From Peribacillus simplex (GTDB lineage: Bacteria > Bacillota > Bacilli > Bacillales > DSM-1321), in contig NZ_LNNH01000004.1 of the NCBI RefSeq assembly GCF_001542915.1, positions 1-64,000 of the forward strand: a stretch of 64,000 nt of DNA, given 5' to 3'. Under the pieces are notes generated by a model that saw only the letters and a list, made by a program, of their open reading frames with translations, was not told where the DNA came from and did no database searches. Numbering within the stretch: position 1 is the stretch's first letter; every line of letters begins with the position of its first letter. Below, piece after piece: positions 8,746-17,628 of the stretch. The translations under genes and the position numbers were made by a program.

Positions 8746-10173
8746 ATGCGTAATTATACACAACAGTACATTAATGGTGAGTGGGTTGATTCCACAGGAT
8801 CGGAAACGATTGATGTTATCAATCCAGCTACGGAAGAAGTCATCGGCAAGATCATTTCGGGAACAAAGGAGGATGTCGATCGCGCTGTCGAAGCGGCTCG
8901 TGCAGCATTTCCTGCATTTTCTAGAATGTCGAGAGAAGAGAGGATCAAGCTTCTGGAGAATATCGCAAAAGAATATGAAAATCGGAAGGATGATCTTGTC
9001 AGCGTCATGACAGAAGAGTTAGGCTCCCCTGTTACACGAAGTGAACAAGTGCAGTATGAGATGGGCTTGCAGCATTTTAAAAAAGCGGCTGAAAACCTGA
9101 AAACATTCGAATTCACCGAACAGCGTGGAGACACACTCATTCAAAAAGAGGCAATTGGTGTTGCTGGGCTCATCACACCTTGGAATTTTCCTGCCAACCA
9201 AGTTTGTACGAAATTGGCGAGTGCATTTGCGGCAGGAAGCACAGTCGTCCTCAAACCGGCTGCCTTGACGCCACTGACGGCAATCATTCTCGCGGAAATA
9301 TTTGAAAGTGCTGGCATGCCAAAAGGTGCATTCAATTTAGTGAATGGCTCTGGTTCCACCATTGGGGAAGCGATCAGCTCCCACCCTGGTATTGATTTTG
9401 TCTCGTTTACTGGTTCTGGAAGCGTTGGTTCGAAAATCATGGAAAACGCCGCTCAGGATATAAAGAAAGTATCACTCGAACTTGGCGGGAAATCACCATT
9501 AGTGATTTTAAAAGACGCCAATGTAAAAGAAGCGGCACGAACGGCTGTCTTGAATGTCGCGATGAATACAGGACAGGTTTGTACGGCTGCCACGAGGACC
9601 ATCATTCCCAAATCGATGCATGATGAGTTCATTAAAGCGATAAAAGAGGTGCTCCCGGAATTTCCTGTAGGAGATCCGCAAGATAAGGCCACCTTCATGG
9701 GACCGCAAGTATCGGAGGGACAATGGAAAACGGTCCAATCCTATATTGAAAAAGGTAAGGATGAAGGCGCGGTCCTTGTTGCTGGTGGCACGGGAAAACC
9801 AGAAGGACTTGATAAAGGTTACTTCACGAAGATTACGGTTTTCACTGATGTGAAAAGTGATATGACCATAGCAAAAGAAGAAATATTCGGTCCTGTCATG
9901 TCGATTCTTACGTACGAAACCATTGATGAAGCGATTGAGATCGCCAATGATACGATATATGGTTTAGCAGGATATGTTTTTGGTGAGGATGCTGCCGAAT
10001 TGAGAAAAGTGGCTTCAAATATTCGTGCTGGGCAAATCACGGTCAACAATGCCAAAATAGACTATTCAGCGCCATTTGGCGGATTCAAGCAATCAGGCAT
10101 CGGTCGTGAATGGGGAGATTACGGAATGGAAGAATTTCTTGAGCCAAAAGCCATTCTAGGCATGCCTTCTTGA
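8746..10173 (+). CDS. NAD(P)-dependent aldehyde dehydrogenase family protein
   Basis: 475 residues, a full-length class of the ALDH superfamily. Visible motifs are PWNFP (coenzyme/oxyanion region), SFTGS, the general base in LELGGKSP (Glu245), the nucleophile in GQVCTA (Cys279) and the EEIFGPV segment. It oxidises an aldehyde to the acid; the substrate cannot be read from sequence. The whole-length pattern resembles the 475-residue ALDH of staphylococci. The start at 8746 is set by AAAGGAG 8 nt upstream. It is a single gene after a terminator, with a sigma-B-like promoter, suggesting a role in stress detoxification. Confidence 0.9.
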   Translation: MRNYTQQYINGEWVDSTGSETIDVINPATEEVIGKIISGTKEDVDRAVEAARAAFPAFSRMSREERIKLLENIAKEYENRKDDLVSVMTEELGSPVTRSEQVQYEMGLQHFKKAAENLKTFEFTEQRGDTLIQKEAIGVAGLITPWNFPANQVCTKLASAFAAGSTVVLKPAALTPLTAIILAEIFESAGMPKGAFNLVNGSGSTIGEAISSHPGIDFVSFTGSGSVGSKIMENAAQDIKKVSLELGGKSPLVILKDANVKEAARTAVLNVAMNTGQVCTAATRTIIPKSMHDEFIKAIKEVLPEFPVGDPQDKATFMGPQVSEGQWKTVQSYIEKGKDEGAVLVAGGTGKPEGLDKGYFTKITVFTDVKSDMTIAKEEIFGPVMSILTYETIDEAIEIANDTIYGLAGYVFGEDAAELRKVASNIRAGQITVNNAKIDYSAPFGGFKQSGIGREWGDYGMEEFLEPKAILGMPS

Positions 10174-10211
10174 AGTGGCATTTGTGGCCCTGCCCTCGAT
10201 AAATTAGCTTC

Positions 10212-10325
10212 TCACATAAGATTGTAAGCGGCGGCCTTTTCTCGGTATTCACCCGGGGAAAGGTCGTTCTTATTCTTTAGAAACGTTCCGTAAGAATGGA
10301 CGCCCCGATAGGATGTTTTAAAGAG
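10212..10325 (-). pseudogene. AraC-family regulator, C-terminal remnant
   Basis: On the minus strand an open stretch ends with SYGTFLKNKNDLSPGEYREK and a stop, which resembles the last helix of an AraC-type DNA-binding domain (F-x-K-x-x-x-L-S-P-x-E-Y-R). No start, ligand domain or first helix-turn-helix is present before the spore-protein gene. It is read as a decayed fragment; chance similarity over about 25 residues cannot be excluded. Confidence 0.35.
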
Positions 10326-10345
10326 GAATAAATAAACAAAATAAA

Positions 10346-10371
10346 TAGGGATAGCATCAATACTATCCCTA
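10346..10371 (-). terminator. Terminator of the spore-protein gene
   Basis: TAGGGATAG (10346-10354) pairs with CTATCCCTA (10363-10371). On the minus strand it is followed by a T-rich tract, 20 nt past the stop codon of the SASP gene. Confidence 0.8.
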
Positions 10372-10390
10372 ACAGTACATATAATTTCGA

Positions 10391-10594
10391 TTAACGAGTT
10401 CTTCCGCCTAATTGCTGCTCAGCCATTTGCACTAAACGTTTCGTGATTTCTCCACCAACAGAGCCATTTGCGCGGGATGTTGTATCAGGACCAAGGTTAA
10501 CGCCAAATTCACTTGCGATTTCGTATTTCATTTGTTCTAGAGCTTGTTCTGCACCACTAACTACCAATTGATTGCTGTTGTTGTTCTTAGCCAT
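10391..10594 (-). CDS. Alpha/beta-type small acid-soluble spore protein
   Basis: 67 residues. These proteins coat and protect DNA in the dormant spore and are degraded at germination. The germination-protease cleavage site EIASEF (cut between Glu25 and Ile26) is present, as is the conserved DNA-binding core [20 protein letters not shown] and the second helix [17 protein letters not shown] lies 8 nt ahead of the ATG. It is monocistronic with its own terminator, and a forespore sigma-G promoter is expected but I could not place one confidently. Confidence 0.95.
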   Translation of the reverse strand: MAKNNNSNQLVVSGAEQALEQMKYEIASEFGVNLGPDTTSRANGSVGGEITKRLVQMAEQQLGGRTR

Positions 10595-10840
10595 GTTTTC
10601 AGCTCCTAATAATTTAATGTGTTGCTAGTCATAGGTTTCGATATTGTAAACAGTTATATACATCAAAATGAAAAAAAATTTCCGAAGATTTAATCGAATA
10701 TATGGCAGGCTCCTGCAGTCTATATGCATATAAGATAAGGTCGATTGTAGCGAGTAATGTTAATTTCAATTTGTCCTTGGGGATGATAGCTTCATTGATC
10801 TTGATATCCTCGGGAGATTTTTCAAAGCGAAAGGCAGTAA

Positions 10841-10863
10841 AAAAGGACCCCTTGGGTCCTTTT
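10841..10863. terminator. Bidirectional terminator after the dioxygenase gene
   Basis: AAAAGGACCC (10841-10850) pairs perfectly with GGGTCCTTTT (10854-10863) around CTT. It sits 80 nt past the stop of the minus-strand dioxygenase gene. The region 10620-10840 holds no recognisable gene. Confidence 0.8.
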
Positions 10864-10943
10864 CAATCTCAGCAGGCGTGCAAAACGGTTATATGATGAG
10901 GGATGGGTTCGTATCGCCTTTAAAATGGCAATCGATCAAAACG

Positions 10944-11579
10944 TTATTTTTTTTGTTTTCTCATCCATTGAGTCGCCACCCATTTTTCATCGGCGATAAC
11001 CGGTGCGCCGCCGTGTAACGTCCGTTCGTTCAATTCATGGTCATTATAGAAATACTCGAAATAGACCGCCATTCCCTTATGCGGTGATATGGACAAATTC
11101 AGTTTAGGGAAAAATGTTTCTCCCCCATGCTCCACATCATTTAAATACATGACAAGTGTGCTGATTCGATTATTCTTAGTCTCTTTACTTGTGAAAAAAT
11201 CAAAGTGAGCTTTATATTCTTGACCAGGAGTATATTTAAGGATTTGAATGCCATCCCCATGTTCACGAGGGATATTCATGATGGTCGATATTCTTTTTTC
11301 AATCTTGGCGATGGTGTCATTTTCATTTTCTTGAAAAAACATGCTGCTGCTTGTCCTCATCTCATTTACTTCGCGAGCATTTCCAATTTTGGAACGATGC
11401 AATTTGTCTTTTGACAGCCGGATCAGTTCGTCACATTCCCCGTCGCTCAAAACATTTCCCAATATTAGAATTAACGGTTCTTCCATTCTAGCAATGATAT
11501 TGATTACTCTATCTTCTATTTTGATTTTATTACCAATGTGGTTAAAGATGGTCTGTTCTTTACTGGTATCAATTGTCAA
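10944..11579 (-). CDS. 2-oxoglutarate/Fe(II) dioxygenase, prolyl 4-hydroxylase-like
   Basis: 211 residues with a C-terminal double-stranded beta-helix. Iron ligands HFD (His125, Asp127) and the distal His189 (TLHGG), plus the 2-oxoglutarate-binding Lys199 (EKWVATQW), are all in place, so the enzyme should be active. The same domain occurs in the Bacillus anthracis prolyl 4-hydroxylase, which acts on peptidyl proline in collagen-like sequences. No collagen-like protein is encoded nearby, so the target is unknown. The gene stands alone on the minus strand. Confidence 0.9.
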   Translation of the reverse strand: MTIDTSKEQTIFNHIGNKIKIEDRVINIIARMEEPLILILGNVLSDGECDELIRLSKDKLHRSKIGNAREVNEMRTSSSMFFQENENDTIAKIEKRISTIMNIPREHGDGIQILKYTPGQEYKAHFDFFTSKETKNNRISTLVMYLNDVEHGGETFFPKLNLSISPHKGMAVYFEYFYNDHELNERTLHGGAPVIADEKWVATQWMRKQKK

Positions 11580-11955
11580 CTTTCATCGACTCCTCAAAAG
11601 GTATAATTAACAGAATAATATATTTTTTCTGTAATTTTTTTTAATCTAGCTAATTATAGCATAAATTGCCTGTCATAAACCTTTTTGCCTATTCAGGAAT
11701 TGGGCACCTTCGTCGCAAGGAAGCCCCAGTATTACCGATCAATGGATGGATACGTTACATAGGCAGCCTGTTATATCTCGTTCATTGTCACTAAAGTACC
11801 ATTTACATGAAAAACAGCCTCCAATAAAATAAATGGTGAGCTGGAAATGTTAGCCAAGGAAAGTCCATAAACCTGTTTAAATCCTCCCCCAAAGGCAGCA
11901 TTCACAAAAGCACATGGTTGATAAAAAAATAGCGCCGGATAAGGAAGTGGTAGCG
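11580..11955. other. Intergenic gap between divergent oxygenase genes
   Basis: About 375 nt between the dioxygenase (minus) and the flavin monooxygenase (plus). The first 80 nt are very AT-rich, as expected for divergent promoters. No RNA gene, hairpin with T run, or convincing open frame was found. Confidence 0.5.
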
Positions 11956-13134
11956 TTGAAAAAGAGCATCTGCATCATTGGCAGTGGGATTGCCGGGCTG
12001 CACCTGGCTTATGCACTAAAGGACGAATTCGATATCACCGTCATTGAACGCCGTACACCAGAGGAAATCAAAGAAGGACGCATCATGTCCACACAGGTTC
12101 ATTTTGGATCGACAAGGATACGCGAAGGACGCTTCAATATGCCGAACTGGGGAGAACAATCAGAGATCGAAAGCATCCATATTACAATCGGAAATCAAAA
12201 ACTATTTGCCGGGATGTTGCAGAAACCGGCATTATCTATTGATCAACGCTTGCATTACGCTCGTTCAATGAAAGACCTTGCAAAAAAAGGGGTTTCCTTC
12301 CGTCTGGAAAAGGTGGACAAGGAAAATGTCGAAGCGTTGGTTGAAGGGTTTGATTTAATCATTGATTGTACCGGGAAAAATGGAGCTCTATTTCCGTTTC
12401 CAATTGAATCGGAGCTGTCTCCTTTTCTAGCTCCGCAGCGAAAATGCATTGTAGGCTATTTCACAGGCATAAAAGCAAATGACCCTCCGGGGATAGGAGT
12501 AACGGTTCTTCCTGGAGTGGGTGAAATGTTTGAAATTCCTGCAATAACCGAACAGGGCCCTGTAACGATTTTATTCATCATGGCAATTCCGAACACTGAG
12601 CTGGATGTATGTAAAGGGGTGAAGAATGCCTCGGAATTCACTCATGCAATGAGCGGGGCAGTCCAACAATTCTTTCCTGACGTTTATGAACGCCTTGATC
12701 CGGAAAAATTTAAGTTATGTGACAGAAATGGCTTTCTTCTAACAGCGGTAACGCCCGTTATACGAAAGCCATATCTCATGGTTCATGATAAGCTGGTTGT
12801 TGGCTGCGGGGACAGCGTGTTTTTAAACGATCCGATTACGGGTCAAGGCTGTAATCTCTCTTCTTTTTGTGCGGAGCAATTGTATGAAGCCCTCATTGAA
12901 TGGAAACATTCCAAGTGGGACGGGGAATTGGGCGAGTCTTATTGGAAACGTACGAAACCATTTGTAAAAGAAGTAACGGCATGGACAAATGCCATGACTG
13001 AGCCATTGCCTGAGCATGTAGTTCAATTGCTGCTGCAGGGTTCACAGGACCAGGTCAAAGCAAATGAAGTTGCTCAATGGTTCGCGGATCCGACTAAAGC
13101 CTTTGAAGCGTTTTTTTCAAGACTGAACGTTTAG
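11956..13134 (+). CDS. FAD-dependent monooxygenase, styrene monooxygenase StyA-like
   Basis: About 392 residues. The N-terminal Rossmann motif IIGSGIAGLHLAYAL binds FAD, a later DCTGKNG segment fits the flavoprotein monooxygenase fold, and GCGDSVFLNDPITGQGCNLSS is the second FAD (GD) motif; the whole resembles the StyA/indole monooxygenase group. Such enzymes epoxidise styrene- or indole-like substrates using FADH2 from a separate reductase (StyB), which is not found here. The start is uncertain: TTG at 11956 has AAGGA 10 nt upstream, while an in-frame ATG at 11914 has no ribosome site. It may be stand-alone with a housekeeping flavin reductase. Confidence 0.8.
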   Translation: MKKSICIIGSGIAGLHLAYALKDEFDITVIERRTPEEIKEGRIMSTQVHFGSTRIREGRFNMPNWGEQSEIESIHITIGNQKLFAGMLQKPALSIDQRLHYARSMKDLAKKGVSFRLEKVDKENVEALVEGFDLIIDCTGKNGALFPFPIESELSPFLAPQRKCIVGYFTGIKANDPPGIGVTVLPGVGEMFEIPAITEQGPVTILFIMAIPNTELDVCKGVKNASEFTHAMSGAVQQFFPDVYERLDPEKFKLCDRNGFLLTAVTPVIRKPYLMVHDKLVVGCGDSVFLNDPITGQGCNLSSFCAEQLYEALIEWKHSKWDGELGESYWKRTKPFVKEVTAWTNAMTEPLPEHVVQLLLQGSQDQVKANEVAQWFADPTKAFEAFFSRLNV

Positions 13135-13205
13135 TTTGAAGTGCAGGAACGTATGTTTTATAATGTAGGCCAAGCGATCCCATATCTTTGAAAGGGAGGA
13201 ATACT

Positions 13206-13709
13206 ATGTATCGTTCAATAAAGGATTTTAGCAGAGAGTGGAATAAAGAAGCCATTCTGACTCAACATGTAATGGATAGCCTGACAGATGACGCCTTAAA
13301 ACAACAAGTGTATCCTGAAGGCCGTACTTTAGGAAGAATTGCGTGGCACGTAACAACGAATATCCCGGATTATCTAACTCATTTTGGATTCAAGATCGAC
13401 AGGAAAGAGGATGGAGAATGCGTTCCTGCTTCAGCCAAAGAAATTGCTGCGGCATTTAAGGAGATAAGCTCCCATGCAGCCCAAGTCATTGAACAGGATT
13501 GGACAGATGAATCACTCGAACAAATGCAAACAGCGTTCGGAAGACAGGAATCGAATGCTGAGATTTTAATGGGGTTAATCAAGCATATCATCCATCATCG
13601 CGGGCAAATGACGGTACTAATGCGCCAAGCAGGAATAAAACCTCCTGGAGTTTATGGACCGCCAAAGGAAGATTGGATCCATCTAGGCGTGGAAAATCCA
13701 CCACTTTAA
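13206..13709 (+). CDS. DinB-family (DUF664-type) metalloprotein
   Basis: 167 residues, a four-helix bundle of the DinB/YfiT superfamily. The expected three-histidine metal site is visible: His in GRIAWHV near residue 49 and the KHIIHHRGQM segment near the end. Members include thiol-dependent transferases and stress proteins; the activity here is not determinable. The start at 13206 is fixed by GGGAGG 8 nt upstream. It follows the flavin monooxygenase by 71 nt and could be co-transcribed with it. Confidence 0.85.
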   Translation: MYRSIKDFSREWNKEAILTQHVMDSLTDDALKQQVYPEGRTLGRIAWHVTTNIPDYLTHFGFKIDRKEDGECVPASAKEIAAAFKEISSHAAQVIEQDWTDESLEQMQTAFGRQESNAEILMGLIKHIIHHRGQMTVLMRQAGIKPPGVYGPPKEDWIHLGVENPPL

Positions 13710-13761
13710 TGCCATGAAAGTTTTTTATTAAATCACCGATCAGAAGTAGGATTGAAGGAAA

Positions 13762-13805
13762 TAGCCAAAGAAAAAGCACCGTTCACGCCGCTTTTTCTTT
13801 GGCTA
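13762..13805. terminator. Bidirectional terminator, 16-bp perfect stem
   Basis: 13762-13777 pairs perfectly with 13790-13805. AT-rich flanks within the stem supply a T run for both directions, serving the DinB-like gene (plus) and the DoxX-like gene (minus). Confidence 0.88.
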
Positions 13806-13813
13806 AAGTGTCG

Positions 13814-14212
13814 TCAGGTCGTGATGCTATCGTTAGTAAGCACTGAAGCGGCTTTGCTTCTTTTGTGATGAAAAATATAAGACCCAGCTATCAAAATAAA
13901 TCCGATGACGAAAAAAAGCCAACTACTTACGGGATCGCCGACAACGATGGTTGAGTACATGGCACCCGTCAAATCGAATGTCATTCCGGCATAAGCCCAT
14001 TCCTTGATTCGAGGAAAGCCTGGAACAAGGATTGCCACAATACCTAATAGTTTTGCGATTCCAAGAAACGGCAGGAGGTAGGCAGGATAACCCAAATGCT
14101 TAAATAACGCGACTGCATCAGGAGCAGACAAGATATCGGGAATGGAACCAATGCCCATTAAGGCCACGAGCAGCCCGGTGAAAACCCAGTATAGGCTATT
14201 TGTTTTTTTCAT
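13814..14212 (-). CDS. DoxX-like membrane protein
   Basis: 132 residues with four hydrophobic helices and short loops (YWVFTGLLVALMGIGSIPD, YLLPFLGIAKLLGIVAILV and two more), the pattern of the DoxX_2-like family. It is an integral membrane protein of unknown function; DoxX relatives are linked to redox or sulfur-stress systems. GGGGAGG sits about 11 nt ahead of the ATG. It is convergent with the DinB-like gene and divergent from the next membrane-protein gene. Confidence 0.85.
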   Translation of the reverse strand: MKKTNSLYWVFTGLLVALMGIGSIPDILSAPDAVALFKHLGYPAYLLPFLGIAKLLGIVAILVPGFPRIKEWAYAGMTFDLTGAMYSTIVVGDPVSSWLFFVIGFILIAGSYIFHHKRSKAASVLTNDSITT

Positions 14213-14375
14213 TTACTACTTTCCTCCCCTTGTTTGATATTTAATCATATTCCCTTTCCGTTTTTTTAATCCACACTTTATATTGAAGCTTGGAGTTCCA
14301 GGAAGACTTTAATCAAAATAAGCTGAGGATAAAGCTTCAAGGAACATTAATTTAAAAATGTTGGGAGGCTGGCAT

Positions 14376-14957
14376 GTGATCGCGTTTATCATAAGGGTAG
14401 CAGTGATACTATTGATGTTGATATTGACAATGGTATTCATCGCTAAAAAAATACCAAGAAAAATGCGCCACAAGCAAAAACAATGGTGGGTCATTGCACA
14501 TATCCTTTTTGTTATTGTGTATTTCTGTGGCATTGCGGGTCAATTAGTCGTTCTATTTTCGATGGCTTCCTTTTCAGAAAAAGGGTCCATTCATGCGGGA
14601 CTTAAATTCATCCGTTATTTTGACGATTATTTAACGATTCCAGGCGCGATGGGCTCCTTCGTTACAGGAGTTTGGATCGCACTACGTACCAATTGGGGAG
14701 GACTTACAGCCTATTATTGGATCATGGCCAAGTGGATCGGTAACATCTTCGCGATTTTATTAGGGTCAACGATCACTGGTAATGTCGTACATAATCTATT
14801 CCCAAAAATTCTTTCCAGTGATGTGGAGCCCTCACAAAACCCCCTTTATTTTCAGAGTCGGCAAATCTTGTTTTTAGGTATGGGGATCAGCTTAACGATT
14901 TTAACTTTTTTAGTCGTGATTTCTTATCTGAAACCGTGGGGAAAAAGAAAGAAATAA
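14376..14957 (+). CDS. Hypothetical integral membrane protein (DUF2269-like)
   Basis: 193 residues with about five hydrophobic segments and a basic C-terminus (KPWGKRKK). The layout, a polar loop with FDDYLTIPGAMGS followed by GVWIALRTNWG, is reminiscent of DUF2269 membrane proteins; no catalytic motif is seen. The start is taken as GTG at 14376 because GGGAGG lies 7 nt upstream; the ATG six codons earlier would place that ribosome site inside the gene. Function unknown. Confidence 0.7.
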   Translation: MIAFIIRVAVILLMLILTMVFIAKKIPRKMRHKQKQWWVIAHILFVIVYFCGIAGQLVVLFSMASFSEKGSIHAGLKFIRYFDDYLTIPGAMGSFVTGVWIALRTNWGGLTAYYWIMAKWIGNIFAILLGSTITGNVVHNLFPKILSSDVEPSQNPLYFQSRQILFLGMGISLTILTFLVVISYLKPWGKRKK

Positions 14958-15053
14958 AGCGGTGGACCCATAGGATATATCCTGGACAGGGAAAAAAGAA
15001 CGAACCTTCTCCAATAAATTAATCTCTAAAATAGGCCCACTGGTGAACAACAG

Positions 15054-15090
15054 AAAAACCTGCCTGGTTTCCGGACCAGGCAGGTTTTTT
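15054..15090 (+). terminator. Terminator after the membrane-protein gene
   Basis: 15054-15068 pairs perfectly with 15075-15089 around TTCCGG, ending in a six-T run. Confidence 0.88.
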
Positions 15091-15225
15091 CCTTTGGGAA
15101 CAAGACAGGTGTACCCACGTTTCGTTTATTTCTTTTTCGTACAAGGACTTAGAGCCCATTAAAGAGTGGACACCTGATAAAAGTGCCCCTTCCTTTTAAA
15201 CCGAAAATTTTAAAACCTCATTGAT

Positions 15226-16719
15226 TCAAGTTGCATGTTTTTTTGAGAGACGATTCGTGATGGTATCTTCCTGCGGTGAAGTTCGCCGTATGTAAAAGGC
15301 GAGTATGAAAGCAACTATTGTTAACCATGTTGCGATCATGAATGCGTCATTTACTCCCATTACGTTTCCTTGTTTGATCGCCATGGCCATTTGGCGTTTA
15401 TTTTCTGGTGAGATGTGTTGTTGAGTTAAGATCCCTTGTACATGTTTCGTTCCCTGATTGGTCATGATGGATACAAAGAAAGCCATGCCAACAGCACCTG
15501 CAACCATCCTCAATGTATTGACCATGGCTGTTCCATATTTATTCAGGCTAAGTGCCAATTCATTCAATCCGGCTGTGAAGATGGGCATCATCAATAACGA
15601 CATGCCGAGCATTCTTATCGTATATACCGCCACCACATATGAAAAGGATGTATCCGTTTCAAGACGGGTTAAAAGGAAGGTGGTGATGATGGTAATGGCA
15701 AGCCCGCTTACCGCCAGCCATCTCGCGCCAAACCGATCAAACAACTTCCCTGTGATAGGGGACATGATTCCCATTAAAATGCCGCCGGGCAACAGCATGA
15801 GGCCAGATTCCAGGGGAGTGAAGCCACGGATATTCTGCATATAGATCGGCATGATGATCATACCGGAAAACATTCCCATGGTCGCGATAACGTTGATGAT
15901 TGTCGTTAATGTGAACATCCGGTAACGAAATATCCTGAATTCCAAGATAGGATGCGTTACAGTGAATTGCCTCCAGACAAATAAACCTAAACTCATTCCT
16001 CCAATAAGGAACATAGTCAGGACTTCGAAACTGCCCCAACCCTTGGTACCCCCTGTTGCAAATCCGTATAAAACCCCGCCGAATCCGAGAGTCGATAAAA
16101 TCACGCCAATCTTATCGAGTTTTGGCCTGCTAGTTTCACCCACTTTCTTAATGATGAAAAGGGCAAAGATAAAGTCAAGGAGAGCAAATGGGAAAATGAT
16201 GAAAAACAGAACGCGCCAGGAATAATTTTGTACAATCCATCCTGATAACGTAGGCCCTATGGCTGGGGCGAAATTCATCGCGATTCCAAATATACCCATT
16301 GCAAAGCCGCGTTTGTTTGGGGGAAATAAAGTGAAAATAACGTTTGTAATCAAGGGGAATAATATACCTGCGCCTGCAGCTTGAACGACACGTCCGATCA
16401 GTAAGACGGAGAAGGTAGGGGCAATTCCGCATAATAAAGTGCCTAGCGCAAACAGTCCCATCGAAGCAAGATATAATTGTCTCGTGTTGAATCGTTCCAT
16501 TAAGAAAGCCGTAATCGGGATGACAATCCCATTCACCAACAAGAAGATCGTTGTAAGCCAATTGGCGGTTGCGGCTGATATTTGAAAATGATTCATCAAT
16601 TGAGGCAACGCGATATTGATCAAAGTCTGATTCAAGAAAGCGACGAGAGCACCAGCAAGCATCACCGCAAACATGGGGCCTGTTCGAATTTTAGTAAAGG
16701 TTTTTTTGTCTTGATTCAT
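15226..16719 (-). CDS. MFS multidrug efflux transporter, DHA2 (EmrB/QacA) family
   Basis: About 497 residues with 14 predicted helices. It begins after a short basic tail with FAVMLAGALVAFLNQTLINIALPQ, matching the helix-1 motif of DHA2 drug:proton antiporters, and contains the motif-C-like GIAMNFAPAIGPTLSGWIV. It should export lipophilic compounds in exchange for protons; substrates are unknown. The start at 16719 is the ATG before NQDKKTF; a 22-codon longer form is open but lacks a ribosome site. No regulator is adjacent except the damaged TetR gene 900 nt away, which is divergent. Confidence 0.88.
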   Translation of the reverse strand: MNQDKKTFTKIRTGPMFAVMLAGALVAFLNQTLINIALPQLMNHFQISAATANWLTTIFLLVNGIVIPITAFLMERFNTRQLYLASMGLFALGTLLCGIAPTFSVLLIGRVVQAAGAGILFPLITNVIFTLFPPNKRGFAMGIFGIAMNFAPAIGPTLSGWIVQNYSWRVLFFIIFPFALLDFIFALFIIKKVGETSRPKLDKIGVILSTLGFGGVLYGFATGGTKGWGSFEVLTMFLIGGMSLGLFVWRQFTVTHPILEFRIFRYRMFTLTTIINVIATMGMFSGMIIMPIYMQNIRGFTPLESGLMLLPGGILMGIMSPITGKLFDRFGARWLAVSGLAITIITTFLLTRLETDTSFSYVVAVYTIRMLGMSLLMMPIFTAGLNELALSLNKYGTAMVNTLRMVAGAVGMAFFVSIMTNQGTKHVQGILTQQHISPENKRQMAMAIKQGNVMGVNDAFMIATWLTIVAFILAFYIRRTSPQEDTITNRLSKKHAT

Positions 16720-16785
16720 TCTTAGAGCACGTCCTTTTGGATAAGTTGAAACATAACTGCTATGTTTTTGTAGGTATGGAAACAC

Positions 16786-17235
16786 ATCACTATACTGAGT
16801 TCATGTTCCTCTCTTTCAAAATGAAAACCAACTTGTTTTCACCAATATACATCATTTTAAGATATTAAGCTAAATCCACGACTTTAAGCAATGTTTTTTT
16901 CTAAAACCAGTGATATGTCCGATAGAATCAAAAGCAACTGGGGGCTTTGTTAACTTACGACTCCAGAGGTCGATGGGGCGAAGCTTCAAGACGCCATTCA
17001 ACAAACCTGGAAATCATATTTGAACAATGGTTTCCTTTTTCGTTTAAGAACACTCTGGCGGACCAGAGCTTGAACGATATAAGGCGAAACAGCAACAAGC
17101 CGATTATGGACAGATTCAAGCCAGCATATATGTTCCAATCATCGAGCAAGGCTAAAGGGGCCTTGCCCTGAATTGACCTCGATCTTTAGATTTTCATCTA
17201 GCAGATCGGGGGTGCCGTTATTGGACGGGAGAAGA
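16786..17235. other. Intergenic stretch without recognisable gene
   Basis: Roughly 450 nt. Short open frames on both strands around 16950-17170 give peptides I cannot assign and have no ribosome sites. The sequence is less AT-rich than normal spacers here, so it may be worn coding DNA. Nothing else was seen. Confidence 0.4.
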
Positions 17236-17328
17236 TTACAGGTGCTTATAGAAAGCTTCCACTTTTTCAACATCTTGATGAGCAGGTTCTGGTTGTGGAT
17301 AAATCATAATGACTTTCGCCTTCGACAA
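17236..17328 (-). pseudogene. EthD-like gene fragment
   Basis: On the minus strand a TTG with AAAAGGA 8 nt upstream opens a 30-codon frame: SKAKVIMIYPQP... ending VEKVEAFYKHL-stop. The start of EthD-type proteins (short beta strand with Y-x-Q/N-P, then D-V-E-x-F-x-x-Y-x-x-H-L) is matched closely, then the frame ends where the family continues. It is read as a truncated remnant whose start signals survive. Confidence 0.4.
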
Positions 17329-17530
17329 TGGACTAATCCTTTTTTCTGAAGCTGCCCGATTATAGAGCTCGTGACCATCTATATACTACGAACCGAACCC
17401 GCCCGTTACACTGCCTATGAGTATAGGTACAGGTGCGCGTTAACAGCTCTTCGGCTACATGAAAAGCATCAAAGCCTCTCACTGATTTCATATACGCATA
17501 AGGGTTTTAATGCACTTGTGTGTAGTTATG

Positions 17531-17557
17531 ATAAAATAGTTATCGAACCTATTTTAT
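17531..17557. promoter_or_regulatory. Inverted repeat ahead of the TetR gene (candidate operator)
   Basis: ATAAAATAG (17531-17539) and CTATTTTAT (17549-17557) are perfect 9-bp arms with a 9-nt spacer. The left arm overlaps a TATGAT -10-like box at 17527-17532. This is the position and shape of a TetR-family autoregulatory operator. Confidence 0.5.
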
Positions 17558-17628
17558 GCGCACTAGTATAACAGCGTATGAATTCATTTTTCTCGAGTGT
17601 GTATAGGTTACTAAAAGGAGCCTTCTGT

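Noticed and set aside
16955..17171. Opposing open frames of 64-74 codons
   Set aside because: No ribosome sites, no recognisable family on either strand, and the two frames lie on top of each other.
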